A stretch of 64,000 bases of DNA from CAKAHY01 sp963522175. GTDB lineage: Bacteria > Bacillota > Clostridia > Lachnospirales > Lachnospiraceae. The notes under the pieces were generated by a model that saw only the letters and a program-made list of their open reading frames with translations, had not been told where the DNA came from and did not search any database. The translations under genes and the position numbers were made by a program. This document shows positions 8,319 through 16,700 of the stretch, piece by piece (position 1 is the stretch's first letter; each line of letters begins with the position of its first letter). The stretch is taken from positions 97,504 to 161,503 of the forward strand of contig CAUQXC010000006.1 in NCBI GenBank assembly GCA_963522175.1, read 5' to 3'.

Positions 8319-8699
8319 TTACGAAAATCTGATTATAAGCCTTATATAATCTGCCGATTTCCATATAACGAATATTATATTTACTAAAATAAACAGTCTA
8401 TACCAAACTTTAGGTATAATCTCCTTTCCCTCTTTAAAGTCCGCTATTTTTATAACTGTCAGAGTAATGTTGAGTATATACAATACAAAATCGCCGAAAA
8501 TAAGTATATAAGGTAAACTCCTGTATACATCACTTATAATTCCAAAAGAAGACTCATAATATAAATAATCTCCTTCCGACAGACCTAATAAAGTAAGTGT
8601 ATGCATATACGTCAAATAGTCTACTAAGGACTCTATTTTAAGCGCCAGCATAATACTTGTAATTATATCTAAAGCTATCATAATACTCTTTTTAAGCAT
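8319..8699 (-). CDS. Small hypothetical membrane protein
   Basis: 126 residues from ATG 8699 (MLKKSIMIALDIITSIMLAL), chosen because AAGGAGG lies just upstream; the frame stays open to 8855 but without a comparable SD. Four hydrophobic helices are visible: near the N-terminus, around 70-90, around 70 residues later in WYRLFILVNIIFVIWK, and one between. No catalytic motif is seen. Its N-terminus and C-terminal NIIFVIW motif match the broken gene immediately upstream (8770-9189), so the two are a tandem duplicate pair. Function unknown. Confidence 0.6.
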   Translation of the reverse strand: MLKKSIMIALDIITSIMLALKIESLVDYLTYMHTLTLLGLSEGDYLYYESSFGIISDVYRSLPYILIFGDFVLYILNITLTVIKIADFKEGKEIIPKVWYRLFILVNIIFVIWKSADYIRLIIRFS

Positions 8700-8769
8700 A
8701 GCTTTTTCCTCCTTATCCTTCGGTTTCTCTATCGTTAAACACTCATTACTCAATTCAAGCAATAGTTCA

Positions 8770-9189
8770 TTATACTTCCCTTGCTTTTGATATAACCAGC
8801 TCAACTCTTTTATTATATATAGGCAATAATATCTGCACTTTCCGCAGACCTGCATGTAAGCTTAGCGTATCATTATCCCTACAATCAGATATCCATACTC
8901 TATTAGCCTCCATATAACAAATATTATGTTCATAATAATTAAATATTACTACTACAAAATTCATAGAAAACAGGATAAAAACGGCTAGTATAAATATTTT
9001 CCCGACCGGAGAAAAACTAATATCAAGAATAACTCCTTCACATTGGTAGTATGCTAAAATAGAAAAAAGGGTACGACCTCCCAAGGAATCAAGCCTCTCC
9101 AGTATATAGAGCGTCAAAGATTCCATTTGTAAAAGCAATAAAATTGCTGTCAATATATCGATAATGAATATAAATTTCTTTTTTATCAT
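8770..9189 (-). pseudogene. Decayed tandem paralogue of the 8319-8699 membrane protein
   Basis: The frame from ATG 9189 (MIKKKFIFIIDILTAILLLL) aligns with its neighbour through about 85 residues. The region matching its ADFKEGKEIIPKVWYR segment is then missing and the frame shifts. The homologous ending NIIFVIWRLIEYGYLIVG can be read in another frame, terminating at 8862-8864. The annotated frame instead runs on into unrelated sequence ending SKAREV. A deletion of about 20-25 codons with loss of frame explains this. The product, if made, would keep two or three helices. This is an alignment by eye. Confidence 0.6.
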
Positions 9190-9560
9190 CACTCTATTCC
9201 GCCTTTCCAATCCTTTACAAAGTCTTCCCTTGCTTTTTCTGCATCTAGATCACCACCAAATCTAGTATTATTGCTTTCTTTTTCCTCTTCCGCAGTCGGT
9301 AAATCCGATTTCGAAACATTTCCATTTTCCTTTGTTTGGATTTTCCACCTTTTCCTCTTTTTTGTTTGTGACCTTGTTATTTTCTCCAAAGGTATTTACA
9401 TACACGCCCTCATGCCGTCTGTCGGCTTCTTAGCACCGAAGTACCCTTTATTTGAGCCGGTATAGTTTACATTTACCTCTTCGTAATTTGCAAAAGCTGC
9501 AAAACTTGCTCCTGTGAGCAACAAAGAACTTAACAAAATTACCAACTGTTTCTTTTTCAT
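9189..9560 (-). pseudogene. Broken secreted-protein gene
   Basis: ATG 9560 opens a clear signal peptide (MKKKQLVILLSSLLLTGASF, then AAFANYEE) and about 25 more residues, but a stop comes after GMRACM. Shifting one base at about 9411-9420 gives a plausible continuation (HEGVYVNTFGENNKVTNKKE). A second shift near 9320-9340 returns to the first frame, which then ends KAREDFVKDWKGGIE at 9189. Two compensating frame lesions are therefore likely. The promoter at 9615-9643 is intact. The family is not recognised. The product would have been a small, lysine/glutamate-rich exported protein of about 120 residues. Confidence 0.6.
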
Positions 9561-9614
9561 ATACGTTGTACCTTTTTGTTTTTTTATAAATTTTAAAGGT
9601 ATTTATCTAAATAC

Positions 9615-9643
9615 ATAATATAATATTAATTGTACTTCGTCAA
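9615..9643 (-). promoter_or_regulatory. Promoter of the broken secreted-protein gene
   Basis: TTGACG (9638-9643), 17 bases, TATTAT (9615-9620), about 55 bases before ATG 9560. It is well preserved although the gene it serves is not. Confidence 0.7.
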
Positions 9644-9685
9644 TGCATCCAAAGAACTTTTAAAACGAAAATAACATATGCAAAT

Positions 9686-9740
9686 AAGCACCTAAGCTTT
9701 CTGCTTTCTTAAATCAGATAACGAAAATTTTGCCGCCTTA
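9686..9740. repeat. Imperfect palindromic repeat, copy 1
   Basis: This shares about 80% of its bases with 10400-10453, beginning AAGCACC.AAGCTTTCTG and ending GCC.CCTT. In this copy the pairing between arms has partly decayed. The two copies flank the membrane-protein gene 9874-10383 in the same orientation. Just downstream, TTGGCAAG (9742-9749) and CTTGCCAA (9791-9798) form another inverted pair. The rest of 9561-9873 holds no other gene I can support. Confidence 0.55.
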
Positions 9741-9873
9741 CTTGGCAAGCTCCATGGAAGTATTCCCATGGCTGAATTCCTTTAAATTTCCTTGCCAAAA
9801 AGAAACAGTTAGGTCTACAAAACTCGAGAAAAAAATGATATACTACAATAAATTCAGATTAGGAGGTATGCCC

Positions 9874-10383
9874 TTGAATGTTAATGTAATTTTAACCGAA
9901 GCACTTATCTGGTCATTGCTTTGGGTAATTATTCTGCCTGTATCTATCAGAGTGTTCCCTTTTACTATTGAACATGACTATCCTGAAGATGTAAGGAAAA
10001 TTGCCGATGTACCGAAGCCCTCGAAAACACATAAGAAATACGGACTGCTTTTTTCTACTCTCAGCTTTGCCGTACTTTTCGGCTTATTGATAATATTCGC
10101 AATCTTGGAATATAAAGGACAAGCACCGTCTTTCAGAAAAATATTTGTTCATTTATGGATTATTTGTATGGCTTGGAATGTGGTTGATTTAATAATTGTC
10201 GACTGGCTGTTTATTTGCCTTTTATCATTCAAATATTTTGTTTTGCCCAAAACGGAAGACTGCAAAGGAAACAAAAATTACAAGTTCCATTTCATCGGAT
10301 TCTTGAAAGGCTCTGTAGCAATGAGCATTATAGCAGCCGTTTTTACTGTGATTTCTTTTTTCATTTTGCAACTTCTGCAATAA
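9874..10383 (+). CDS. Small hypothetical membrane protein, TTG start
   Basis: 169 residues. AGGAGG at 9861-9866 leaves only one base before the in-frame ATG at 9868 but eight before TTG at 9874, so TTG is the better start; the frame is open back to 9730. Four hydrophobic helices are visible (N-terminal WSLLWVIILPVSIRVF; FAVLFGLLIIFAIL; a WNVVDLIIVDWLFICLL pair; C-terminal SIIAAVFTVISFFIL). No motif is recognised. It is the only plus-strand gene in the first 40 kb other than tRNAs and is flanked by palindromic repeats, suggesting independent acquisition. Confidence 0.65.
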   Translation: MNVNVILTEALIWSLLWVIILPVSIRVFPFTIEHDYPEDVRKIADVPKPSKTHKKYGLLFSTLSFAVLFGLLIIFAILEYKGQAPSFRKIFVHLWIICMAWNVVDLIIVDWLFICLLSFKYFVLPKTEDCKGNKNYKFHFIGFLKGSVAMSIIAAVFTVISFFILQLLQ

Positions 10384-10399
10384 CAATATGTACATAAAC

Positions 10400-10453
10400 A
10401 AGCACCGAAGCTTTCTGTTTTTTAAATTTGATAACAGAAAATTCGGTGCCTTG
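10400..10453. repeat. Imperfect palindromic repeat, copy 2 (strong hairpin)
   Basis: Nested arms GCACCGAA/TTCGGTGC (10402-10409, 10442-10449) and TTTCTGTT/AACAGAAA (10412-10419, 10433-10440) enclose a 13-base loop. It lies between convergent genes and could stop transcription, although no T-run follows on either strand. Its related copy at 9686-9740 argues for a repeat element. Confidence 0.6.
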
Positions 10454-10497
10454 CCTATGCGGTTATAGGGAATATCCCTATTTATTTTAATTTTAAA

Positions 10498-12687
10498 TTA
10501 CTCATACTTACTCAGCCTCTCTTTTACAAAATCAGGTAAAGTAAGTTCTCTTATGAGAAATACACCGTCCATAAAGGTGCCATCTTTCATTTCAATTCTT
10601 ACATCAATATGTTTTCTGACGACATTATAGTTATAGCTGTAGATTTTATACGGTGTTTTCTCTTCCAGCATAATCCTTATAAGCTCTTTCATTTCTTCAG
10701 GCTCATAAAAAGTCTCCTCGGTCCACTTGTCATCACTATCTCCGTAAATGCTCACACTATGAATATTTTCCGTATTAACATCAAGCTCCGGCTGTACTTC
10801 CAACTCCCTGAGCATATCCAAGGTACTTTCAAATCCCGAATACACCGGATAATATCCTTTACCCTCATATACATCGGAGGCATTATCCACATTAAAATCG
10901 TTCTCATTGCGTAACATATTTTCCTTGATAAACTCGTCAAGCACTCTCTCGCTTTCTTCGTCGTTAAATCTTATTGTGCTGACAAGATATTCCTTTTCTT
11001 TATCTTCCAATGTAAACTTTAACAAATCATTTTTATATGTTTCAACAAGCTTTCTTACTTGTTTTTTATCCTGTATTTTTACATGTCGGTCTTTACTCAG
11101 CGAAAGCATTCCCTCCGGGGTATCAGGATAATTATAATCAAAAGATACTATATCCGAAGCATCCTTATCAAGTATAGGGTAAGCTCCTTTCTTATAATCC
11201 TCATCTACATATATCTCGGTTAAAATTTCTTCCACATCATCCCACGAAACATTATATCTTCGCAGCTCATGCCCTCCTCCCTTGAGATTGTAACAAAGAA
11301 TTATCTCGTTATTCGGAAAAACACTTTTATACTCATCCGTTTCCTTCGCTTCCTCCACAACTTTTACCGCCAGTCTCAAAAACAATTCTTTGTTTTTAAT
11401 TTTCATTCTCTTTATAACCTTAGTTGTCAATTCTTCGCTATACATGGAAGGGGTTCTGTCTTCTACTTCCTTCAGTGTTTCTGCATACGGAAGTATATTT
11501 TCTTCCAGAACCTGAGAGAAAACGGCTCCGCTTTCAAGAAAATCCGAAGGCGGAATATACCTGTCATATCCGATTAAGTCAAAATAAAATATGTTAAAAA
11601 AAAGCAAAGGTATTGCAATGCAAATCACAAGATGAAGAGGATTATTGAAAAGCTTTTTAAAATCTGAATTATATACGGCTTCTATAGTGCAATGAGCTAT
11701 CAAAGAACTTATAACAATACTGAATATACTCCAACCGAGACTGTCTCCGATACTTAAGTCCATAATCCTTGCCACAATTAAAGACAGAATCGTAATCACC
11801 ATTATTTTTGTAGGAATTTTTACCGCATCAAAGCTTATCGATTTCTCCGTAGCCTCTGAAACTCTGAGTTTATACACACACAAATTTATAATACCGAAAA
11901 CCGCCGTACCGAGTAAAGCCACAAGTATCTTCTCATAGTCCGAAAGTCCGGATATAGGATAAATAAACAAAAAACTTGAAGAATTACCTATGAGCTGTGT
12001 AACATAGCCCCAATCTATATATGCTGTCTTAAAATAATCAGATATATACCATGATGCAAGTCTCTCGGCAATGGGAAGGAAAAAATTTATCAGCCCCGAT
12101 CCGAATACCGCAAGTACGACATTTCCCGTTAAAAGAGTTGCTAAAACCACAGTCATGTATGCGAATGCAAAGAGAGTTATATAATACGCAAGACTATGCA
12201 TGCTCATTAACAGCACGGAATAATTTCCCGTATTTACAATAACCAAAGCAGCTGCAATAAGAAGGGACACCAGATATGGAAGGGCGACCATTAGAATGCT
12301 GCTCACCGTAATAACCAAGAAAAGCTTCTCCCTTCTTATCGGCAAACCATGAAAAAAAGCAATACTCTTCTTTCTCTGCACATATCTGAAACCTGAAATA
12401 CCCACTATCAGCGCCAATATCAACAAAAAAGTTCCTAAGACGTTGTTTTGATTTGATATTAAAGAAGAAAAATCTTCCGCTATTTCCATATTTCTGACTT
12501 CTATAAGCGTCTCTATCGGCTCTTTCTTAGCATTTAGTGCCTGATTATAGGTATTGATGTTTAAACTTATGTCTATTACAGTTGACATAACTATTAAAAG
12601 CAAAAAGGTAAGGCAGCTTAATGTAAAAACCCATAATCTACGCTTAAAATCCTCTTTCAGCAAATTTAAAAATAAATTTTTTGACAT
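10498..12687 (-). CDS. ABC transporter permease, third paralogue (orphan)
   Basis: 729 residues from ATG 12687 (MSKNLFLNLLKEDFKRRLWV); the frame extends to 12756, but the GGGGG SD and paralogue alignment support 12687. The architecture is the same as at 4666-6864: about nine helices, then a roughly 300-residue external domain with FDLIGYDRYIPPSDFLESGA. It has no adjacent ATPase. Its promoter region resembles that of the GntR operon, so it is probably the remaining piece of a duplicated operon and would need the ATPase at 6839-7738 to function. The frame is intact and shows no damage. Confidence 0.82.
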   Translation of the reverse strand: MSKNLFLNLLKEDFKRRLWVFTLSCLTFLLLIVMSTVIDISLNINTYNQALNAKKEPIETLIEVRNMEIAEDFSSLISNQNNVLGTFLLILALIVGISGFRYVQRKKSIAFFHGLPIRREKLFLVITVSSILMVALPYLVSLLIAAALVIVNTGNYSVLLMSMHSLAYYITLFAFAYMTVVLATLLTGNVVLAVFGSGLINFFLPIAERLASWYISDYFKTAYIDWGYVTQLIGNSSSFLFIYPISGLSDYEKILVALLGTAVFGIINLCVYKLRVSEATEKSISFDAVKIPTKIMVITILSLIVARIMDLSIGDSLGWSIFSIVISSLIAHCTIEAVYNSDFKKLFNNPLHLVICIAIPLLFFNIFYFDLIGYDRYIPPSDFLESGAVFSQVLEENILPYAETLKEVEDRTPSMYSEELTTKVIKRMKIKNKELFLRLAVKVVEEAKETDEYKSVFPNNEIILCYNLKGGGHELRRYNVSWDDVEEILTEIYVDEDYKKGAYPILDKDASDIVSFDYNYPDTPEGMLSLSKDRHVKIQDKKQVRKLVETYKNDLLKFTLEDKEKEYLVSTIRFNDEESERVLDEFIKENMLRNENDFNVDNASDVYEGKGYYPVYSGFESTLDMLRELEVQPELDVNTENIHSVSIYGDSDDKWTEETFYEPEEMKELIRIMLEEKTPYKIYSYNYNVVRKHIDVRIEMKDGTFMDGVFLIRELTLPDFVKERLSKYE

Positions 12688-12704
12688 TATGACATTTAAC
12701 CCCC

Positions 12705-12725
12705 GTATCACAATAACTAATAAAC
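12705..12725. promoter_or_regulatory. Degenerate copy of the GntR operator
   Basis: On the minus strand, GTTTATTAGTTATTGTGATAC sits at the same distance from the -10 as the 8130-8156 palindrome and shares the ATTATTGT-type core (TTAGTTATTGT versus TTAATTATTGT in the same register), but the GTAC arms are lost. It is probably a fossil of the same operator. Confidence 0.5.
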
Positions 12726-12727
12726 TT

Positions 12728-12756
12728 AGAGTAGCATATTCGTAACTTTCGGTCAA
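12728..12756 (-). promoter_or_regulatory. Promoter of the orphan permease
   Basis: TTGACC (12751-12756), 17 bases ending GAATATGC, TACTCT (12728-12733). The GntR promoter at 8157-8185 also has a 17-base spacer ending GAATATGC, so the two promoters are homologous. Confidence 0.65.
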
Positions 12757-12769
12757 CGATTGCCATCCC

Positions 12770-12960
12770 TTAATCAGCGATTTTCTTAATCGTTAAATGA
12801 TGGAAAAAAGCAATACTTCTATATTCATCCATATCCGAAACACGCAATTCCATATCCACCATTTTTCTTTGCCATTCGGCATCCTTTTGTTTCTAAATTC
12901 CCCCGGTTGCATCCACACGACCTGTTTCATCAAGTATTCCCAAGGCTGCAAATCCTTTAA
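12770..12960 (-). pseudogene. Remnant of an unidentified coding region
   Basis: A minus-strand frame reads FKGFAALGILDETGRVDATG, then GI and a TAG, then continues KQKDAEWQRKMVDMELRVSD and ends HHLTIKKIAD with TAA at 12770-12772. The protein-like composition across the in-frame stop suggests a dead gene fragment. The frame is also closed just upstream. Family not recognised. The rest of 12960-13094 shows nothing I can support. Confidence 0.4.
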
Positions 12961-13094
12961 ACTTCTGTCCACAATACCTTCTCCCTTCCTATCCCGTTCG
13001 GCTATATTCCTACTTTATCCCTTAGCTGTTTACATCAGTATATCAAGTACAAATTAAATCGAAAACCTAATTTAATATTTTTTCAAAAAAACAG

Positions 13095-13123
13095 TTGACA
13101 TTTATTTACTTATTGGTTATAAT
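13095..13123 (+). promoter_or_regulatory. Promoter of the tRNA cluster
   Basis: TTGACA (13095-13100), 17 bases, TATAAT (13118-13123): a perfect consensus, 42 bases before the first tRNA. Confidence 0.92.
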
Positions 13124-13164
13124 TTCTCTTGCATTCAAGAAATGCATCAAACTTATTTTTTTTA

Positions 13165-13239
<75 letters not shown>

Positions 13240-13272
13240 TTTATATTGCTTTTTTTGCGGTATACTTTCTGT

Positions 13273-13346
13273 GAGTCTGTAGCTCAGTTGGATAGAGCAT
13301 CGGCCTTCTAAGCCGAGGGTCAGGGGTTCGAATCCCTTCAGGCTCA
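13273..13346 (+). tRNA. tRNA-Arg (UCU)
   Basis: Acceptor GAGTCTG/CAGGCTC (one G-T pair), discriminator A. The TCGGC/GCCGA anticodon stem carries loop CTTCTAA, anticodon TCT. GGTTCGAATCC T-arm. No encoded CCA. Confidence 0.95.
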
Positions 13347-13364
13347 TATTTTCATATTTTTCAT

Positions 13365-13435
13365 GCGGGTGTAGTTCAATGGTAGAACATCAGCCTTCCA
13401 AGCTGAATACGTGGGTTCGATTCCCATCACCCGCT
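13365..13435 (+). tRNA. tRNA-Gly (UCC)
   Basis: Acceptor GCGGGTG/CACCCGC, discriminator T. The TCAGC/GCTGA stem carries loop CTTCCAA, anticodon TCC. The D-loop is short, as usual for Gly. No encoded CCA. Confidence 0.95.
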
Positions 13436-13460
13436 TTATGTACTTTTCTAAAGTATATAT

Positions 13461-13535
13461 GGTGGGTATAGCGCAGTTGGTTAGCGCGCCAGATTGTGGC
13501 TCTGGAGGCCATGGGTTCGAATCCCATTATCCACC
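13461..13535 (+). tRNA. tRNA-His (GUG)
   Basis: Acceptor GTGGGTA/TATCCAC plus the extra 5' G (13461) facing C73, the His identity pair. The CCAGA/TCTGG stem carries loop TTGTGGC, anticodon GTG. Confidence 0.95.
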
Positions 13536-13545
13536 CTTTTTTTAT

Positions 13546-13617
13546 TGGGCTATCGCCAAGCGGTAAGGCACAGGACTTTGACTCCTGCACTCGATGGTTC
13601 GAATCCATCTAGCCCAG
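13546..13617 (+). tRNA. tRNA-Gln (UUG)
   Basis: Acceptor TGGGCTA/TAGCCCA, discriminator G. The CAGGA/TCCTG stem carries loop CTTTGAC, anticodon TTG. It is the last tRNA of the cluster and is followed 9 bases later by a terminator. Confidence 0.95.
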
Positions 13618-13626
13618 TTAAGGTTT

Positions 13627-13649
13627 GTCGACTTTGGTCGGCTTTTTTT
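13627..13649 (+). terminator. Intrinsic terminator of the tRNA cluster
   Basis: GTCGAC/GTCGGC stem (one T-G pair), four-base loop, then seven T. Confidence 0.8.
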
Positions 13650-13690
13650 GTTCCTTCAAACCCGAATTCAAACTTTCTTTTCAGCATCTG

Positions 13691-13734
13691 AAAGGCTCGA
13701 TATGAACTAAACTGAGCTTTCATACCGAGCCTTT
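13691..13734 (-). terminator. Probable terminator of the purine operon
   Basis: AAAGGCTCG/CGAGCCTTT arms extended by TATGAA/TTCATA. It lies 6 bases after the purL stop. The T-run on the minus strand is only three bases, so it is a weak intrinsic terminator. Confidence 0.5.
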
Positions 13735-13739
13735 GTAAA

Positions 13740-16700
13740 TTAGATATCAAAATATTTCTTTGCCGACCTGAACATTCCTATGTCGTAATTTCCTTCAACA
13801 TTTTGATATAAACCTTTGCCTATTCTCTCCGAGTGTCCCATCTTTCCAAACACTCTTCCGTCAGGAGAACATATTCCCTCAACTGCCCATGCCGAGCCGT
13901 TAGGGTTATAGCTTATGTCCATAGTAGGTCTATTGTTTATATCCACATATTGAGTGACTATCTGCCCTTTATCCGCAAGAGACTTAAGCAATTTTTCATC
14001 ACAGATAAATCTGCCCTCTCCATGAGAAATCGCAACATTGTATACATCTCCAACATTAACATTCATAAGCCACGGGCTCTTGTCAGAACTGATCTTCGTT
14101 CTGACTATCATGGATTGATGCCTTCTTATAGTGTTATAGCTTAATGTAGGACAGCTTTCGTCTATATCAACTATTTTACCGTAAGGAACCAGTCCGAGCT
14201 TTATAAGCGCCTGAAAGCCGTTACATATACCTGCCGCCAAGCCGTCCCTGTTGTCAAGCAAATCGCTTACAGCTTCTTTTATACTCGGATTTCTGAAAAA
14301 CGAGCTTATAAATTTAGCCGAACCGTCAGGCTCGTCTCCGCCCGAGAAACCTCCCGGTATAAATATAATTTGAGACTCCTTAATCCTTCTTTCAAGCTCA
14401 TTTATGCTCTCTTCTATGTCCTTTGAACTTAAGTTCTTTATAAGAACAATGTCGGGCTCCAACCCTGCCGAAGCTATAGCCTTTGCACTGTCATACTCAC
14501 AATTTGTTCCCGGAAATACAGGTATAAGTACCTTAGGCTTCATGCTCTTTATTTTTGCGCTATATTTCTCATTTGAAACATAGCTAAACTCAGGCACTTC
14601 TTTGCCCGTTTCGCTTCCCGCTTTCACCGGAAATACCTTTTCAAGCCTTTCTTCGTAACCCTCTTCAAGGCTTTCTATGCTAAGAGCCTCTCCCTTGTAG
14701 TTTAAGTTATAATCACCGCTCACATAGCCCAAGGTTTTTATGCCAATTCCGTTCTCTTTCAAATATTCAATCTCGTTATCGGCTATATCTTCTGAAAGCT
14801 CAATTATAAAACTTCCGTAGTTATAGTCGAATAAATTTTCCAAGCTTAAGGAAGAGTCAAATTCAAAGCCCAGCCGGTTACCCAGACAAGCCTTAAATAC
14901 CTGTTCCGCCGCTCCGCCGTAGCCCACTGTATACATAGCCGCTATATCTTTGTTTTTCGAAGCTATATAGCCGAACAAAGCCTTAAGGCTCTTTGCATCC
15001 GGCAGGTCTGCATCATCCGACCTTTTTGCAGACAAAAGCATAACCTTCGAGCCCGCCTTTTTAAATTCCGGAGAAATTATATTGTTTATGTTTTCCGTGG
15101 TTACGGCAAATGACACTAATGTAGGAGGTACATCCAAGTTCTCGAAAGAACCGCTCATAGAGTCCTTTCCTCCTATAGCCGCAACCTCAAAATCCATCTG
15201 CGCATCCAAGGCTCCCAGTATTGCGGCAAGAGGTTTAGCCCATCTTTTTTTGTCTTTTCCGAGTCTTTCAAAATACTCTTGGAATGTCAAATACACATCC
15301 TTATAGGCTGCACCTGCGGCAACAAGCTTACATAAAGACTCCGTAACCGCAAGATACGCACCTTTATACTGATCTTTTTCACTTATGAAAGGATTGTATG
15401 CGTATGACATTACCGAACAGGTGCTTGTATCGCCCTTTTCTACGGAAATTTTATTTACCATAGCCCCTATAGGTGTCTTTTGGTACTTTCCTCCAAACGG
15501 CATAAGAACCGTTCCGGCTCCTATCGTAGAGTCGAATCTCTCACTAAGTCCTTTTTTTGAGCAGATATTAAGGTCCTTTACAAGCTCTTCAAATCCCTCT
15601 TTAAAGCTTGTCGGAATTTTTCTGTCTATATCCTTTGCCTTAGGAACTTCAATATCTATGTGCTTACTTGCTCCGTTCGAGTTAAGAAAATCTCTTTTAA
15701 TGTTCACAATTTCCTTGTCACGCCATTTCATGACAAGCCTGTTTTCATCCGTAACCTCCGCAACCAAAGTGGCTTCAAGGTTTTCAGAGGAGGCAAGCTC
15801 TATAAATCTTTCAACGTCCTTATCCTCGACAACGACAGCCATTCTCTCCTGAGATTCGGATATGGCGAGCTCGGTTCCGTCAAGACCCTCGTACTTTTTC
15901 GGCACTTTGTCAAGGTTAATAAAAAGCCCGTCCGCAAGCTCGCCTATAGCGACACTCACGCCGCCGGCACCGAAGTCATTGCACCTTTTTATAAGGGATT
16001 TTGCTTCTTCGTTTCTAAACAGCCTTTGCAGTTTTCTTTCTTCAAGCGCATTTCCCTTTTGTACCTCGGCTCCGCAGCTTTCAAGAGATTCTTCTTTATG
16101 TGCTTTTGATGAACCCGTCGCTCCGCCGCAACCGTCTCTTCCCGTTCTTCCGCCTATAAGTATAACCTTATCGCCTTTCTTAGGAACCTCTCTTCTTACG
16201 TTGCCCGCAGGAGTTGCAGCAACAACCGCACCTATCTCCATCCTCTTTGCCGCATAGCCCTCATGGTATATCTCATCAACTATACCGGTCGCAAGCCCTA
16301 TCTGATTGCCGTAAGACGAATAGCCTGCCGCCGCCGTGCTTACTATCTTTCTTTGCGGAAGCTTCCCCTTTATGGTATCTTCCATGCTTTTGGTAGGATC
16401 CGCCGCTCCCGTTACACGCATAGCCGCATAGACATAGGCTCTTCCCGAAAGAGGGTCTCTTATGGCTCCGCCTATACAAGTGGCAGCTCCTCCGAAAGGC
16501 TCTATTTCCGTAGGATGGTTATGTGTTTCATTTTTAAACAGCAATAACCAATCCTCTTCTTTATTGTTAACTTCAACCTTTATTTTAACCGTACAGGCAT
16601 TTATCTCTTCAGATTCATCAAGCTTGTCAAGCTTACCCGCTTTTTTTAAAAACTTCGCCGCTATCGTAGCTATGTCCATAAGATTTACGGGTTTTGTCCT

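Noticed and set aside
8700..8855. Upstream extension of the 8319-8699 gene as real coding sequence
   Set aside because: An AAGGAGG SD sits directly before ATG 8699 and the paralogue starts at the matching residue.
12797..13057. 86-codon plus-strand open frame before the tRNA cluster
   Set aside because: No SD, unusual Ile/Ser-rich composition, and the opposite strand gives a more protein-like remnant.
15385..16547. Several long plus-strand frames inside purL
   Set aside because: They are frame shadows of a well conserved enzyme gene; no independent signals.
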